Source: Lutraria lutraria (lineage: Eukaryota > Mollusca > Bivalvia > Venerida > Mactridae). Taken from it: a DNA stretch of 64,000 bases. Position 1 is the first letter of the stretch, and every line of letters starts with the position of its first letter. The notes under the pieces were generated by a model that was given only the letters and a program-made list of their open reading frames with translations, was not told where the DNA came from and ran no database searches. The position numbers and the translations under genes were made by a program. Shown piece after piece: positions 25,857-38,527 of the stretch. The stretch spans positions 3,842,965-3,906,964 of the forward strand of contig OZ026833.1 in the NCBI GenBank assembly GCA_964023205.1, read 5' to 3'.

Positions 25857-27334
25857 TTAGGCCTAAAAAAAAAAATTACTTGTTTCCGCAAGCGGGCCAG
25901 AAAAAAATAGGGTAGGTAGGTAGGCATTAAATTTTTTTTTTCTCTCTTTTTTTTTTTGGAAACACGAATAGAAATATTTGGAAAAAGTTTTGTCTATCTG
26001 TCGTATTACAATTAATTAATATGGGATGCTTTCCAAATGTTTCCAATTTCACTACCCTGAACTGAAATGATCTATTTCTATAGCAGTGAAACTATTACAA
26101 ACATTATATAACAATTAACAAAATAAACTGTTCCTCTCATCTATTCCTAGTGCTCTCAAGATAGCATAGGAAAGACATTTTTCGACAATCTAGGAGAGCT
26201 TTCTTGTGTCAGCCTGCACAAAAGCGAAAATTGAACAACATTCCAAGTACCAACTCATCGCCGGACTAGTAGACTGGAAAATCTAGGTTTTCCACAACAA
26301 TATCAATTAATCCAAATTCTGAATGTCGACTTAACCTCTGTACTATATAATCTGATGTTCATGTAATATAGTCTAGATGTGGTCAAAATGATTTAGTATG
26401 AAAACTGATTTGAATCTATTTAGGCTTGAATTTTGACTAAGAAGCAAATCTACACCCAAAAGCATACTAATATATTACTACATTCAATTATTTGCTAGAT
26501 GGGTTGTTTGGCAGGGAAGTGACTTTTTTGGTCACATACATGTTGAGCCAAGACTGTATCTTATTGCTGCAATATTAACAAATTGTAATGGAAGATGTTT
26601 TATGAACTTAGCTGAATAATGATTATCATAAAATTTACACCGAGTCCTGAAAAAAATGGAGAATTCATCCAGTGTATGTGTCACATGATTAAGGGTCAAA
26701 GATAAGACAACACAATTAGAAAAGATTTTCATTAAATGCACATACAATCATGTAAGATGATGTATACTTTCACTATGGTATCCGAAATTTGTCGTCCGAA
26801 AATCGTACACCACATTAGTATGAATGTAATGTCTACTAATGACTATTCTTGAAAATTCACGAGTCTTTTTTATTCTGTTGGTCATAATGCTTAATGCAAT
26901 ATGATACTGTTGTAAAAATTCAATAAATACTATCAAAATGTGATTATTCATGAAAATGTTTACAATTTTCGGAAAATGCGGTAGGCCTATAAACTTTATT
27001 CAATTCCACGGACGCTTCAGAAACGAAGTATACTCACGAAGATGTAACCAAATTGCCATCTGGAATTATGAATCATGACTTTGGTCAATTAAAATTGCAG
27101 ACCAGATCAGTTCTCATTAAAAGCATTCTGCGAAATTGATCTGTGCAGTGTTTTTTGGTCATTTAAGTGTACCTATTTCGGACAGTAACTGAATTCGGAT
27201 ACGTAAAAAATGGACGAAAAGGGACCGATTTTCAATTTTTTTTTTGATAGGTCAAAAAAAAGTTTAGGGTCGGCAGCAAAAAAATAGGGACGGTCGGGCT
27301 AGCGGAAACAAGTAACTTTTTTTTTAGGCCTTAA
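25857..27334. mobile_element. 1.48-kb element with about 32-bp terminal inverted repeats
   Basis: The left end TAGGCCTAAAAAAA is followed by TTACTTGTTTCCGC. The right end (27301-27334) is the reverse complement of the same sequence. Poly-A/T tracts lie just inside both ends, with GGTAGGTAGG inside the left end and a GGGACGGTCGGG patch inside the right end. No transposase-length frame exists between the ends, so it is non-autonomous or decayed. The superfamily is not recognised. Confidence 0.65.
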
Positions 27335-28970
27335 TATTATACTTGTAAGTTTTACAGTTTAAATTGCCAACATATTTTCCGGATTTCAAAATCAGCAGAA
27401 TCCTGCAATATATCTCCAACATTTATCACAACTGCAATGTATACTTATACAACAAGTGGTACTATTTTTCAACGCGGATGAGAGGCGTCGTCACTGTTTG
27501 TCGCTACAAGAAGTGGTGTATACCTATATAGAACTCCGTTCAGAAAAAAACACTTGTAATTATTGTTTGGTTTTTGTTGTTCGGTGTTTTCAACAGTCGC
27601 TCAGTTTTCATTTTTTCTGCATACCGAACAGCTTCCAGTAACCTAGCTTCCGCCTAAGAATATAGTTCCAATATTTCAATTCAATGGCTAAATACAAACT
27701 CGGATATTACGTGCATATGAGTCAAAATCATATGGCTATGCAATACCGTAAACGAGCAATACAAAACAGTCGTAAACAATCTTAACAATCCTCTCCCTCG
27801 GATTACTACAATATTTACTATACACATACTTTACTTTACACACATTTCAAGGATGGATGACGTCATTATCGTGCTGTATTATGCTAATTTAGTCTGGTTC
27901 CTAGCTTGTATTGTAAACGTATAGAAGTCATCAATGAATTCATGGACGATGCGATGATAACTGTGAGTCAACCAGATATTTAAAAAAATGATTCATCGGG
28001 AAGTATTAATTGATTAATTTAATGCTTATAATGTGTAACTTTTTCTTCGAGCATGTCTTCATGTATGATATATTACATTCTGCATAAGTTGAGTATTCAA
28101 AGAGGCAGATAATGTAGACTATATAATATTATGATAATTGATGAACTACTTTTGGTGATCAGATGGGAAGCATAGATCAAAGTACTGAAAGCACATGGAA
28201 CGGGAACAACTGTAACAACTGCATAGCGAGTGTAGAAAAGCGTTCGTAGTACTTAAGTCTGCATCAAAATTCATGCGCAAACTATCGTTCGTTTTCCAAA
28301 ACTCACCCTACAAAGAAATTCAACGTTTGACTGCTTTGTAGTTCCGAACAACAGCAGAACCTTCAGAGCTTTGATTATTACAAGAATGGTTGCAATGTCA
28401 AACCAAACTTGTAATAACCATTCTTGTAATAAAAGTTTCAAGTTGAAGTAAGATTGTACTGGTGGGTTCGACCTCTGCGTCACTCTATAATTATCCTAAC
28501 TGAGCAGTAGTTGCATTTATTTCTCGTAATCATAACTTACCGATCGAAACTGGCTGTGGAGAAACATTACAACGAATGAACGAAAGTGTGATTTATGCAA
28601 AGATCTCGTTGATAAGTACCATTATATAGTTTGAACAGTTTGAACAATATTTTAAGTATTTTTTTTTGCGATTTCATCATGACATATTTCAGAACTACGT
28701 AACAAAGTAACAGTATGGATGTCTTTATTTGTTTACAGTCCACTTGTATGCTGCTTGCTCTGTTAACTGCATTTTCTGTGTTATAAATATTATGTAATGT
28801 CATGCAAAATACCTATTATAATTGTTTGTTAACAAAAGAAAAAATGCAACATCTAAGCAATGCTCGTAATACGTTTATTCCATGAACATTTCTTTGTTGA
28901 TTTCCACTACTATTGTGTTTTTCTTGGATAATGTTTATTAAACTGTGACACTAACATAAAGTAAAATACA
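27335..28970. other. Intergenic, nothing firm
   Basis: A plus-strand frame at 27456-27641 begins with coding-looking residues (FFNADERRRHCLSLQEVV) but has no clear borders. Bases 28345-28400 contain an inverted copy of a patch at 24990-25040. No gene is supported. Confidence 0.35.
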
Positions 28971-28978
28971 CTTTTATT

Positions 28979-29830
28979 AACATTATAAATATATATGCTA
29001 TTATACCATCATAGACATATATGTATGTTATTACCATCATAAATATATAAACTATGTTATTACCATCATAAATATATATGTTATTACCATCATAAATATG
29101 AACGTTATTACCATCATAAATATATATGTTATTACCATCATAAATATGAACGTTATTACCATCATAAATATATATGTTATTACCATCATAAATATGTAAA
29201 CTATGTTATTACCATTATAAATATATATGTCATTACTATCATGAATATGTACATTATTACCATCATAACTATGTAAACTATGGTATTACCATCATAAATA
29301 TGAACGTTATTACCATCATAAATATATATGTTATTACCATCATAAATATGAACGTTATTACCATCATAAATATATATGTTATTACCATCATAAATATGTA
29401 AACTATGTTATTACCATTATAAATATATATGTCATTACTATCATGAATATGTACATTATTACCATCATAACTATGTAAACTATGTTATTACCGTCATAAA
29501 TATATATGTTATTACCATCATAAATATGTAAACTATGTTATTACCATCATAAATATATATGTTATTACCATCATAAATATGTAAACTATGTTATTACCAT
29601 TATAAATATATATGTCATTACTATCATGAATATGTACATTATTACCATCATAACTATGTAAACTATGTTATTACCGTCATAAATATGTACGTTATTACCA
29701 TCATAAATATATATGTTATTACCATCATAAATATATATGTTATTACCATCATAAATATATATGTTATTACCATCATAAATATATATGCTATTACCATCAT
29801 AAATATATACATGTACGTTTGTTACCACCA
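28979..29830. repeat. 24-bp minisatellite with higher-order structure
   Basis: The unit 'gttattaccatcataaata' plus four to five variable bases repeats about 34 times. Variants end in tatat, tgaac or tgtaaactat. A longer block containing 'accattataaatatatatg', 'cattactatcatgaatatg' and 'accatcataactatgtaaac' recurs three times (about 29205, 29410, 29595), so the array grew at two scales. Because 24 is divisible by three, the minus strand has a long open frame of YIYDGNNI units; this is treated as non-coding. Confidence 0.95.
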
Positions 29831-32466
29831 TCATTCTTCTTTTTCAATCACACGGATTTGAAATGTTCAATTTTAAATACATATTGTCTAGCAATTTTCA
29901 AAATCATCTAGGAACATAAAACGAGAAAAAGAAACAATCTCATTTCTGTATAACTAAAATATTGCAATCTACTGTTATAATTATGAGGACAAAATTAGCA
30001 TTCGCTACCCAATGTCACTGTTGCAGGTAATTATGTAAATATAATGTATTATTGAATCCTTTACATGTTTGCGACAGGAGACTGCAAAGTATTTGAATAA
30101 CATTTAATTATGTTGGTTTCGAATCTTCTTCTTTCTACTCTTTGTGTTACGCGCTACTTACCAAGCACCAAAGATTCCTATACAGATTATTAACAGTCAG
30201 TAATTATTGGTATCTACATTTTATAACATTATCTTCCTAACATGTACGTACGGACGTTAAACGTCATATGCGTCGACCAGATTATTAAAGATAATCAACA
30301 TTGTTGTCCTAAAATCTAATTGATCAGGATAAAGTTCAATGAGTTGAAGTATTATGAGACAAACCGCCCTTACAGAGTTTCCTTGATCTCACGATAAAAT
30401 GTTTATCTGATTAATGGGAACTTAAAGAGAGCTACAGTGTACATGAGTAAATTCTTCTAACATATATCAGTGAAATTTAGTCGGTTTGTTTTGCTGTAAA
30501 CTCAATTAGTTATAATACCATTTTAATTAGCCCTGTATTAAAACAGCATATATAGCACCCTACTTAATTTGCATAATTCCTCAATGCGAAGTAATCTGTT
30601 AATTATTTTTATTCTACGTTATTTGCATGATTCTTACATTCGTTGTTATGTCATTCGGTGGAAGGTTTTATGGTACTTTATCTAATACATAGTTCCTCTT
30701 ACATACAATGTAAGATCATCTGTTTCTTATCATTGTAATACAGATGGCGAACGCATGACAATGAGCGCAATGTTTACAATGTTTGTTTATTACGACTTAA
30801 TTTAAGTCAGCACACACATACATACATACAGACATACATACACACATACATACATATGGACAAACAATGACAACCATACTTCAAAATGGATCAACTAGAT
30901 TTTCAGGAATCCAATAGAGATTTACTTACTTAAGGATTATGTAACTTATATCTGTAAATATTTGTAAAAATCTGTAAAATTCTATCACACTTGAGATAAG
31001 TCTTATTTTTATGGTACCATAAGTGGGTGGGATAATTTAACGTCCAATTTTGACTTTAAACAAAACAAATGCTAAAACCTTGTTTTCTGTTATTTTTGTA
31101 TTATAAAATATTGGTATTATTCTTTTTTTTGTAAAATATAGTGAGTATTTATATTTTTTTCTGATGTATTTGTCAAATTTTTCATATCAGTTAATATGAT
31201 ATTTGACAACGTAAGGACCTTTACTGCCAGACCAGGTTCAACAATAAAACCCAGAAGGAACGCTACACTTGGTAACTGATACGCCTTTAGAATTACAGCT
31301 CATGTTAATCAAATCATATTTGCTAATAAAACGAACGAAAATGGTCTGTACAATTTCGTTTGTACTAAGAGGTGACTAAAAGGGGGGCTCGAAAATTTCA
31401 CAGTACCTATTAGTGAGGAATTCGTACGAATTTTTACTCACAATTGTTTGAATGGTAGAAAAACTTTCCGAACATACCAGAGGTCACAATATATATTGAT
31501 CCAACCTTTATCAAACTTGTCATACTGTTCATTTATATAAAATCTGGTTCAAATTCATAATTGGCTAATGAAAGGTCAGACGGCCAAATCAAAGTAAAAG
31601 CTTGTTCACTCTGTACAGGTCACGTTATAAACCCTATGATTGATCCTTATGCAAAAAAATATTATGCTTGAACAAAACATGTGCGCCGTCTTTGATGCTT
31701 TGCATCAAATTTAGTCTTGTTGTATGTTGGAATTCTTTGCGTACGGCATTAACACGCTATTATTTTCCCTTTTTATGTGTCTTCCACGCAGTGCGAGAAT
31801 GTACTCTTTAAGTACATAATCTTTATTTCCTCCAGTAACAGAGAGCATCTTAAGACAATATAATAACATACATATATGAGCAATCAGATAATGTACACAA
31901 ACACGATAAGTAACATAATTAAACCATGTTAGCATGCATGAAACATTTTGAAGCAATAACTCATAATCATAGATACACATACATAAAGGCATTGTATAAA
32001 GACATGGTGCACCAATATATACAATCAAACAGAATCCTATCACATAATCATACAAAACCAAACAAACATGCGTCACTATAATGTGATAAACATGTACACA
32101 CTTCCTACTACACTATATCAAACAGTTATGGATATATATGCATTCTACACATGTTATATATATATCCATATACACAAGATAAATTATTCCATAATAAATG
32201 GGCATGTGGACATGTGGATAAAACTCACAAATAACGGAAATAACAGAATATTATCATCGTTAAGCAGGAAGATAATAGTTTAAGCACTACTGCAGTCACG
32301 TGTGCTACTGATATTGAAATACGCCGGGTTTTACTGAATTTTAGCAGAATCTGTTGAATGTGTTGTAGACGTATCGAAAACGCTCAGTGATACTGTTTAT
32401 GTAATATAATAACAAACCAGTGATACTCGTGTTTGCGTAGTTGTCACAACCTGAGATATTACCACA
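29831..32466. other. TLR upstream region
   Basis: This stretch has no supported gene. It contains a (CATA)n microsatellite at about 30812-30858 and a diverged dispersed repeat at about 31490-31690 ('aatcaaagtaaaagcttg', 'ggtcacgtta'), a type common in bivalve DNA. Promoter and transcription start of the TLR cannot be placed. The minus-strand frame 31711-32076 starts within intergenic sequence and has no domain. Confidence 0.4.
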
Positions 32467-34551
32467 ATGAAAATGGACACACCTAGTTTTATATTGCAGA
32501 TTATTCTGGTAGCTTCCATGGCGAATCAAGTGTGCGGGATAGGATGTCGTTTCTATGGAGATAAAGCAAGATGTAACCATGCTAATCTTACATACATTCC
32601 GGAAATACCCGGTCATATAAAAATACTGGAGTTTATGGGTAACAAACTAGGTGATGTAACGAGTGAAACATTCAAAAATATTGAACACCCAGATCATATG
32701 GAAAGAATTCTTCTTAATTCAAATAGAATCGTAAACATCTCTGAACACGCTTTCAGGATGTTTGAAAATCTATGGTCCCTAGATCTTTCAGGAAACAGAA
32801 TCAATATAGACGATATGAAACATTTACTGGTACAACTATCTCGTGAAAATCGGTTGGACGCTTTATACTTGGAACACATGGGAAGTGAAACTATTCGAGA
32901 TGAAACATTTTCTTTGTTAAATATGTCACCAGCTTCTTATCTTGGCCTGAAGTACAACACCATTGAACAGTTTACCGTCGATACTTTAAAGCGATTACAA
33001 AATCTTACTGAACTAGTTTTGGATCATAACAATATATTAGAATTCAAGTTGCCTGAAATGAAATCGTTGATAACATTAAGAATAAGTTTTAACAAACTGA
33101 CCGCCATACCAAACTTTTGTTCCGAGATTTCAGCCATGGTTCCCCTAATCACGAACCTTGAACGCTTGTACTTAGATGACAATCATATCATGACTATTAC
33201 CAATAAGACGTTACGATGTCTGCCAAATTTAAAGGAGCTGAAACTTAGAAGTAATTTCATAGGTAATTATCCGAGATTGTTTCTATCAAATAACCCGAAT
33301 ATCGAGGTATTAGACTTACACAGTAATATAGCTCGTATTTCAAAGATACATCCGTTTGCATTTAGCTCCAATACATTGCGGGTATTAAGAATTGGTCTCG
33401 ATGGAACTGCTCTAGAAATTTTCGAATCAATACCAAATACATTCGAAGGGATACCACAACTCGTCATTCTGGATATCGAATACATAGATATGAGTCAATT
33501 AACGAACACAAATGTTTCAGACCTTTTCTCTCCATTACCCAACCTCCGTAGCATAAAATGTTATGATTGCAAATTAGATTGCGATCTTCGCTCTGTATTA
33601 AAAAATAAGCTATGTCTTTACAAAGTTAATTTGGAAGGGAATTCAATTCAAAATATTGCTCCTGGGACTTTTAGTGTGAATTCGAGCATCAGAGTATTGC
33701 TACTTCGTAGGAATAGAATTGGTACTGTTAATACAGATGCGTTGCCTATTAGGTTCTTAAACAATCTTAAAGAGTTGCGATTATCACTAAATCCATTCAT
33801 TTGCAATTGCGATCTCGTCTGGTTTATTAACTGGCTTAAAACTACAAGAAAGTCCCATTTTAGATATTACCCTGAAGGATACAAATGTGCATCTCCAGCA
33901 AAATGGGCAAACAAACAGCTCAAAGAAGTTCATTTCTCATATTTAGAATGCCATCCTTTTAGTACAATTGAATGGTTCGTAATGATAGGTGGACCTTTGG
34001 TCATCATTATCATCATAACATCTGTTGGTCTCTACCGAAACAGATGGAATATAAAACATTACATATACCTGATGAGGAGAAGAAGAGAATACACACCACT
34101 AGAAGGCAATGTTTATGTTTACGATGCGTTTGTGGCTTACAATTATACCGAATCACGATGGATAAAACATGTTTTGGTACCGATGTTAGAAGGAGAATTT
34201 AATCTTAGATTGTGTGTTCATGACAGAGATTTTCATGCCGGTACATTCATCAATGATAATATAGTTGAACGGATGAAGGAAAGTAAAAGAATAATTTTGG
34301 TGCTGTCGAATAGCTTTGCCAATAGTGACTGGTGTATGTTTGAACTGAAAGTGGCACATTCGATGCACATTGAAGAAAATGTTGATGTTATAGCCATCAT
34401 GTTCGAAGAGCTGTTGGGCAGAAATATAAACAATTCATTGAGAGTTCTCCTGGAATCGACCACCTATATAGAATGGACGGAAGACATTGCGGGCCATGAA
34501 CTGTTTGTAACAAAACTGAATGATTCTTTAGGGGTCAATGTCAATGGATGA
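32467..34551 (+). CDS. Toll-like receptor, intronless, complete
   Basis: This is a 694-residue single-exon gene with ATG at 32467 and TGA at 34549-34551. Residues 1-24 are a signal peptide. A short cysteine-bearing N-terminal cap (CRFYGDKARC) is followed by about 14-16 leucine-rich repeats. A C-terminal cysteine cap (CNCDLVWFINWL ... YKC ... YLEC, about 445-497) precedes a transmembrane helix at about 503-522 (GGPLVIIIIITSVGLY). The TIR domain spans about 550-690 with box 1 YDAFVAYN, box 2 LCVHDRDFHAG and a C-terminal FVTKL. There is a single terminal cysteine cluster, so it is the vertebrate-like (V/scc) architecture. The TIR domain would recruit adaptors such as MyD88 in the cytosol. The BB-loop proline of RDxxPG is alanine (Ala591). 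The ligand is unknown. Many invertebrate TLRs are intronless, as here. Confidence 0.95.
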   Translation: MKMDTPSFILQIILVASMANQVCGIGCRFYGDKARCNHANLTYIPEIPGHIKILEFMGNKLGDVTSETFKNIEHPDHMERILLNSNRIVNISEHAFRMFENLWSLDLSGNRINIDDMKHLLVQLSRENRLDALYLEHMGSETIRDETFSLLNMSPASYLGLKYNTIEQFTVDTLKRLQNLTELVLDHNNILEFKLPEMKSLITLRISFNKLTAIPNFCSEISAMVPLITNLERLYLDDNHIMTITNKTLRCLPNLKELKLRSNFIGNYPRLFLSNNPNIEVLDLHSNIARISKIHPFAFSSNTLRVLRIGLDGTALEIFESIPNTFEGIPQLVILDIEYIDMSQLTNTNVSDLFSPLPNLRSIKCYDCKLDCDLRSVLKNKLCLYKVNLEGNSIQNIAPGTFSVNSSIRVLLLRRNRIGTVNTDALPIRFLNNLKELRLSLNPFICNCDLVWFINWLKTTRKSHFRYYPEGYKCASPAKWANKQLKEVHFSYLECHPFSTIEWFVMIGGPLVIIIIITSVGLYRNRWNIKHYIYLMRRRREYTPLEGNVYVYDAFVAYNYTESRWIKHVLVPMLEGEFNLRLCVHDRDFHAGTFINDNIVERMKESKRIILVLSNSFANSDWCMFELKVAHSMHIEENVDVIAIMFEELLGRNINNSLRVLLESTTYIEWTEDIAGHELFVTKLNDSLGVNVNG

Positions 34552-34847
34552 TACTTCCAGAATCGAGTTCGTAAAATGTATTATATATATTATATGAAAA
34601 CAACTTTAAAACGCAAGTATTAAATGTGTTACAATTTCGTGGTTGACTCAAAAATGTTATTTGGACATTCAACATCTCCTCCCTGTTTAAAATGGTATCA
34701 AATAGGAACGTGTCTCTGAATATGATTGATTTATCAATGGATTTCTAAGAATTTGATGAAGATTTCATTAGTTTTAGTTGTCATATCGATGAAAAGAAAT
34801 TCTTTGTATTGAATATGTTTGCTTTTAAGTACTCGTACATGTTGTAT

Positions 34848-35277
34848 AATAAACGTTTGTGCTCAATCCTCTCTCTGTGTTGGTCGATGGCTCTTTGCCA
34901 GTGAATAAAGGGGTCTGATAATATCAAAATAAAGCTCAAGTTAGTGCAGATGGTTGCGCTTTGTCCTTCAGATGAAATATAAAGATACTTAAAGAAGGCA
35001 TTGTTCATTTTACGAATTTAATGCTTAAAGACACGAGGAGCATATTATGACAATTATCTACTATTCTAAATTAAGTTAATTAAAATATAGAGTATATTTA
35101 ATGAGTGTGGATTCCGTATTGAATTTATTGAACGAGTTGAATAAAACAGTATGAAGCGAGCCTCTTAAAAAGTTATGTCCAATTTTGTCCATTTTATCGT
35201 TTAATTGTAAATTACGTTGACAGTTTATGTTTGTATTTATGTGTGTAGATGATGTACTATGTGCAAGTTTGAATAAA
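34848..35277 (+). terminator. Candidate poly(A) signals after the TLR
   Basis: AATAAA occurs at 34848-34853, 34904-34909 and 35272-35277, which is 300-730 bases after the TLR stop. Any of them could end the transcript; the last is followed by a T- and G-rich patch. The choice needs transcript data. Confidence 0.4.
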
Positions 35278-37380
35278 ATGTCTGTCTGTCTAAATAATAA
35301 ATTTGAAAGGAATTTGATTTTTTTTTGCTGCAATGTAAAAAAGAAAAAGCTTGGGCACCACTGACGTGTAGGACACATGTCAACCGCAACAGAGGGATGG
35401 TTTATCACATAAAAAGTTATTAAGCGGATACGAAATATATCTGAATACAATACATGTACAAATTGATGTATCTGTATATAATACATTCAAACATTGATGT
35501 ATCTATATATTATACATGTAAACATTGATGTATCTATATATAATAGATGCAAATATAGAATGAATGTTCTAATTACCAATTTGTATGTTGCATCACACAT
35601 GTTATCTGAAAACGAATGGCTGAGGCAATTTTTACTTGGATACTGATGTCATTGCATGGTGTTTTGTGTATAAATTAAAGTTTCATCTTTGACTGACTGA
35701 GGCAGCAAAGATTTATTACTTTTGATACTGATATCATTTCATTATGTTTTATGTACATACGTTTTTTTTCTTTGACTGACTGATGTAGCAAAATTTATTA
35801 CTTCTGATGCTAAATGCATTTCACTATGTTTACTTTCCCCGCCATGTCTGTCTTTAAAACACATTTGTATAAGGGCCATAGCGTCCGTATTGGAGCAGCT
35901 TTTTCTGGAGACCCTATGGATAAACCAAGGTTAATTGGTAGATCGTCATCAAATGCTTATAAAATACATCCGTGTAAACATGATATATCAATAATTGGAA
36001 ATGTTATTGGTCATATAATATTTTAACATTATTATTTTTATGGTTGATCTATGTGTACTATGCAATGGGGACTTTTATCTCTTACTTCGTATTCATAAGA
36101 AAGTTTGTATTCATTTTTAAATTTGATATTAAGATTAATTCTTGTTTTTTTCTAATCACTTGTATTGGATTTGTTTCTTACTACAAACGTTTTTGAGACT
36201 TTCTTCGAATGGGGTTATTTCATACAACTATAAACTTAACATGTAGTATGAAATACGTGGCAATAAGTAGGACCCCATCTTTGATGGCAGAGATTTATAT
36301 GTTGGGATGATACTAGTTATTTATATATGTGGTTATATGGTAATAATATTTGATGGTTTATAATATCATTCAATATGTTTTTAGATCTTCTTTGTTTGGG
36401 TGTACATATAGTATATAATTATGTTAGTCATTTACATATTAAATGTCTGTTTTCAATCTATAGCAGTCTTGTTGTAATGTAATATTATCACCATAAACAG
36501 CTCAGAAAGAGTGTTAAATAGGGAGTTAGCATAAGATTTCGTTACAAATTGATATCAAGCAAGTGCTATACTATTGAACTGTTGTATGTGTTAGCTAGGC
36601 TTGCTGGATAATTAAAACATTATATTCAACTTAGATTAGTTTGAATTAGTTCGTAGTGGTTGGTTTCTGATAAACAAATATGTGTAATGTTTGTCAATAA
36701 TTTCAATATAAATATCTAGAGAATGCGTTAAGTGTGTCGGCAAACGTTAACATGTATGTTTGCTTCAACCAGGATTTTACCCGTTCATTGACGTATGGGC
36801 TTGTGCGTGAGCTAATTAAGTTTGTGGCGACCACGAATCAATCATTGGCTTTAAAAGTCAGTTTAACGAATATATAAAGGTATGTGGGCATGAACTGTAA
36901 TAGGTTGGAACATGTAAGAAATATATTTAGTGCTGTAGTTCTCATCAAATATGTCCAAAAATATTATAACTTTACACATATTTGAGATTATTTTGTTCAT
37001 TTACACCAAGTTTTAGCTATATACCATTGGCAACGTGTTTTGCTTGCCGGTTATATGGTCACATATCACACATTTCTAATAAGCTGTAGACAACTCTCAG
37101 CCTTGACCAATTTCTTTGTCTCATACCTGTGGTCATTGTCCTTCTATTAACTTCTATTAACAAATACCCTGGTACCTGGCCTAAGTGGAAATTAATCACA
37201 GTTCCCCTAGTTTACTGATAAGCTATTAGATAAAGGGCTGATACACACACATATTACATTGGCTAGAAGACTGTATTTTCATTTATTTTCAGTGGGCTCA
37301 ATTTTCGTGGTTTTTACTAGAATGGCTATTTCATGGGGACATAAAAGAAAAAAATGCATTATCTCTGCATTTAAATTCGT

Positions 37381-37435
37381 GGGGATTTGATTTCGTGGAT
37401 GAGCCGACCCACGAAATCCACGAAATCAAATCCCC
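37381..37435. repeat. Inverted repeat, 19-bp arms
   Basis: GGGGATTTGATTTCGTGGA (37381-37399) is the exact reverse complement of 37417-37435. Related TTCGTGG motifs lie just outside it. It sits in DNA absent from the first duplication copy, so it is part of a later insertion, probably a foldback element. Confidence 0.75.
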
Positions 37436-37608
37436 AACGAAAATTAATGATTCCACAGTATTAGCATGTGGCGCTCTACCTGGCTGTCTTCAATCATAAC
37501 CGAAAAGGTCGAACCGATTCAATCTGAAACCAACATGTCAATAAAAATTGTATTTACATTATTTATATAATTATATGCACTCTATTTGATGTTCTAACCT
37601 TCACATAC

Positions 37609-37726
37609 CTTGCAAGTATTATATGGAATTAGAAGCGAGATAAATTCTAATTTGATATGTTTCTCCTGTCGCCGTTTGTTGTTACCAAAATTTAATTGTA
37701 TGGAGCATGACATATGTTTGGGATTC
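37609..37726 (-). pseudogene. Conserved exon-like segment, second copy
   Basis: Counterpart of 22614-22497. The acceptor TTTTTATCAG and donor CTTGCAAG/GTATGT are kept, the length is again 118 bp, and the frame is open (NPKHMSCSIQLNFGNNKR...). Upstream the frame stays open to about 37800, but that part is shifted in the other copy. Whether it belongs to an expressed gene is unknown. Confidence 0.35.
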
Positions 37727-38527
37727 CTGATAAAAACAAAGCAGTAGAAAACCTTTCGTTGACATTGGTCGATGATAAAAACTTTATAAACTTTGTACAT
37801 GATGTCGTCACATAGGGATTAAAAGGGCCTACCTGACAAGTATGAAAAGTGAAGATAGGTCATTTTAATTCTAAGGTGAAAATATTCACTGGATTGAAGA
37901 GAAAGGTTCTTCTTGTTATTGTTTTCGAGTCCATCGGTAAAATGCTATGATGGAAGAAGGATAACTGCTATAAGAGTTATTGCAATTCAGACACACGGAG
38001 TTATCTTTTTTTAATTGACTGAAAAGCAATATAGTACAGTGCTTGCCCCGAGATTATAAAACTCGTGAACAGTCTCCGAGTTCAATTCCATTCTAAAAGT
38101 TTAATGGTTGATACGATAGTGCTGAAAATGATCATAAACACGTTAGGATAATTAATGATATCTTGATAATGTCATTACTGTCTTATTATCATTAACGTTG
38201 AAGCATTGTAAGAAAGTACACGAGCTTTGAGTTCAGAAATCGATATAAAATTTTGTAACCTTCGGGCCTGATATGATTTTGGGCAACATCATAAAAATCA
38301 CATAAATTTCATAAAAAATCAATTGTTCTATTTAGCAATCAACTAACAACACTGACTTGTTTTTGTTATATGATACATACACGTAGCTAAAATGTCAAGA
38401 CATACTAACTGTACATACGCATACATGTTAAGAGTGCTTTAAACCTAACACGGCATTGTTTAAATCTGATCATGTTTTAAAGAGTCTGAACGTAAACATT
38501 CGTAGCATTGTCCTCTTGTCAAGCCAC

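Larger units (their letters stand above)
35575..38035. repeat. Segmental duplication, copy 2
   Basis: It matches 21575-22925 in direct orientation, including about 400 bp at 37570-38000 at high identity. Relative to copy 1 it has roughly 800 bp of extra sequence before 36535 and about 550 bp more between about 36950 and 37515, the latter carrying the foldback at 37381-37435. The minus-strand exon-like segment of copy 1 is kept at 37726-37609. Confidence 0.8.

Noticed and set aside
29586..29834. 82-codon minus-strand frame with YIYDGNNI repeats
   Set aside because: It is the translated 24-bp minisatellite; unit length divisible by three keeps any such frame open.
31711..32076. 121-codon minus-strand frame upstream of the TLR
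   Set aside because: No domain, no borders, hydrophobic Y/C/L-rich composition typical of AT-rich noise, and it overlaps nothing conserved.
35076..35486. 136-codon minus-strand frame downstream of the TLR
   Set aside because: No domain or start context. It lies over the likely TLR 3' UTR and poly-T tracts.
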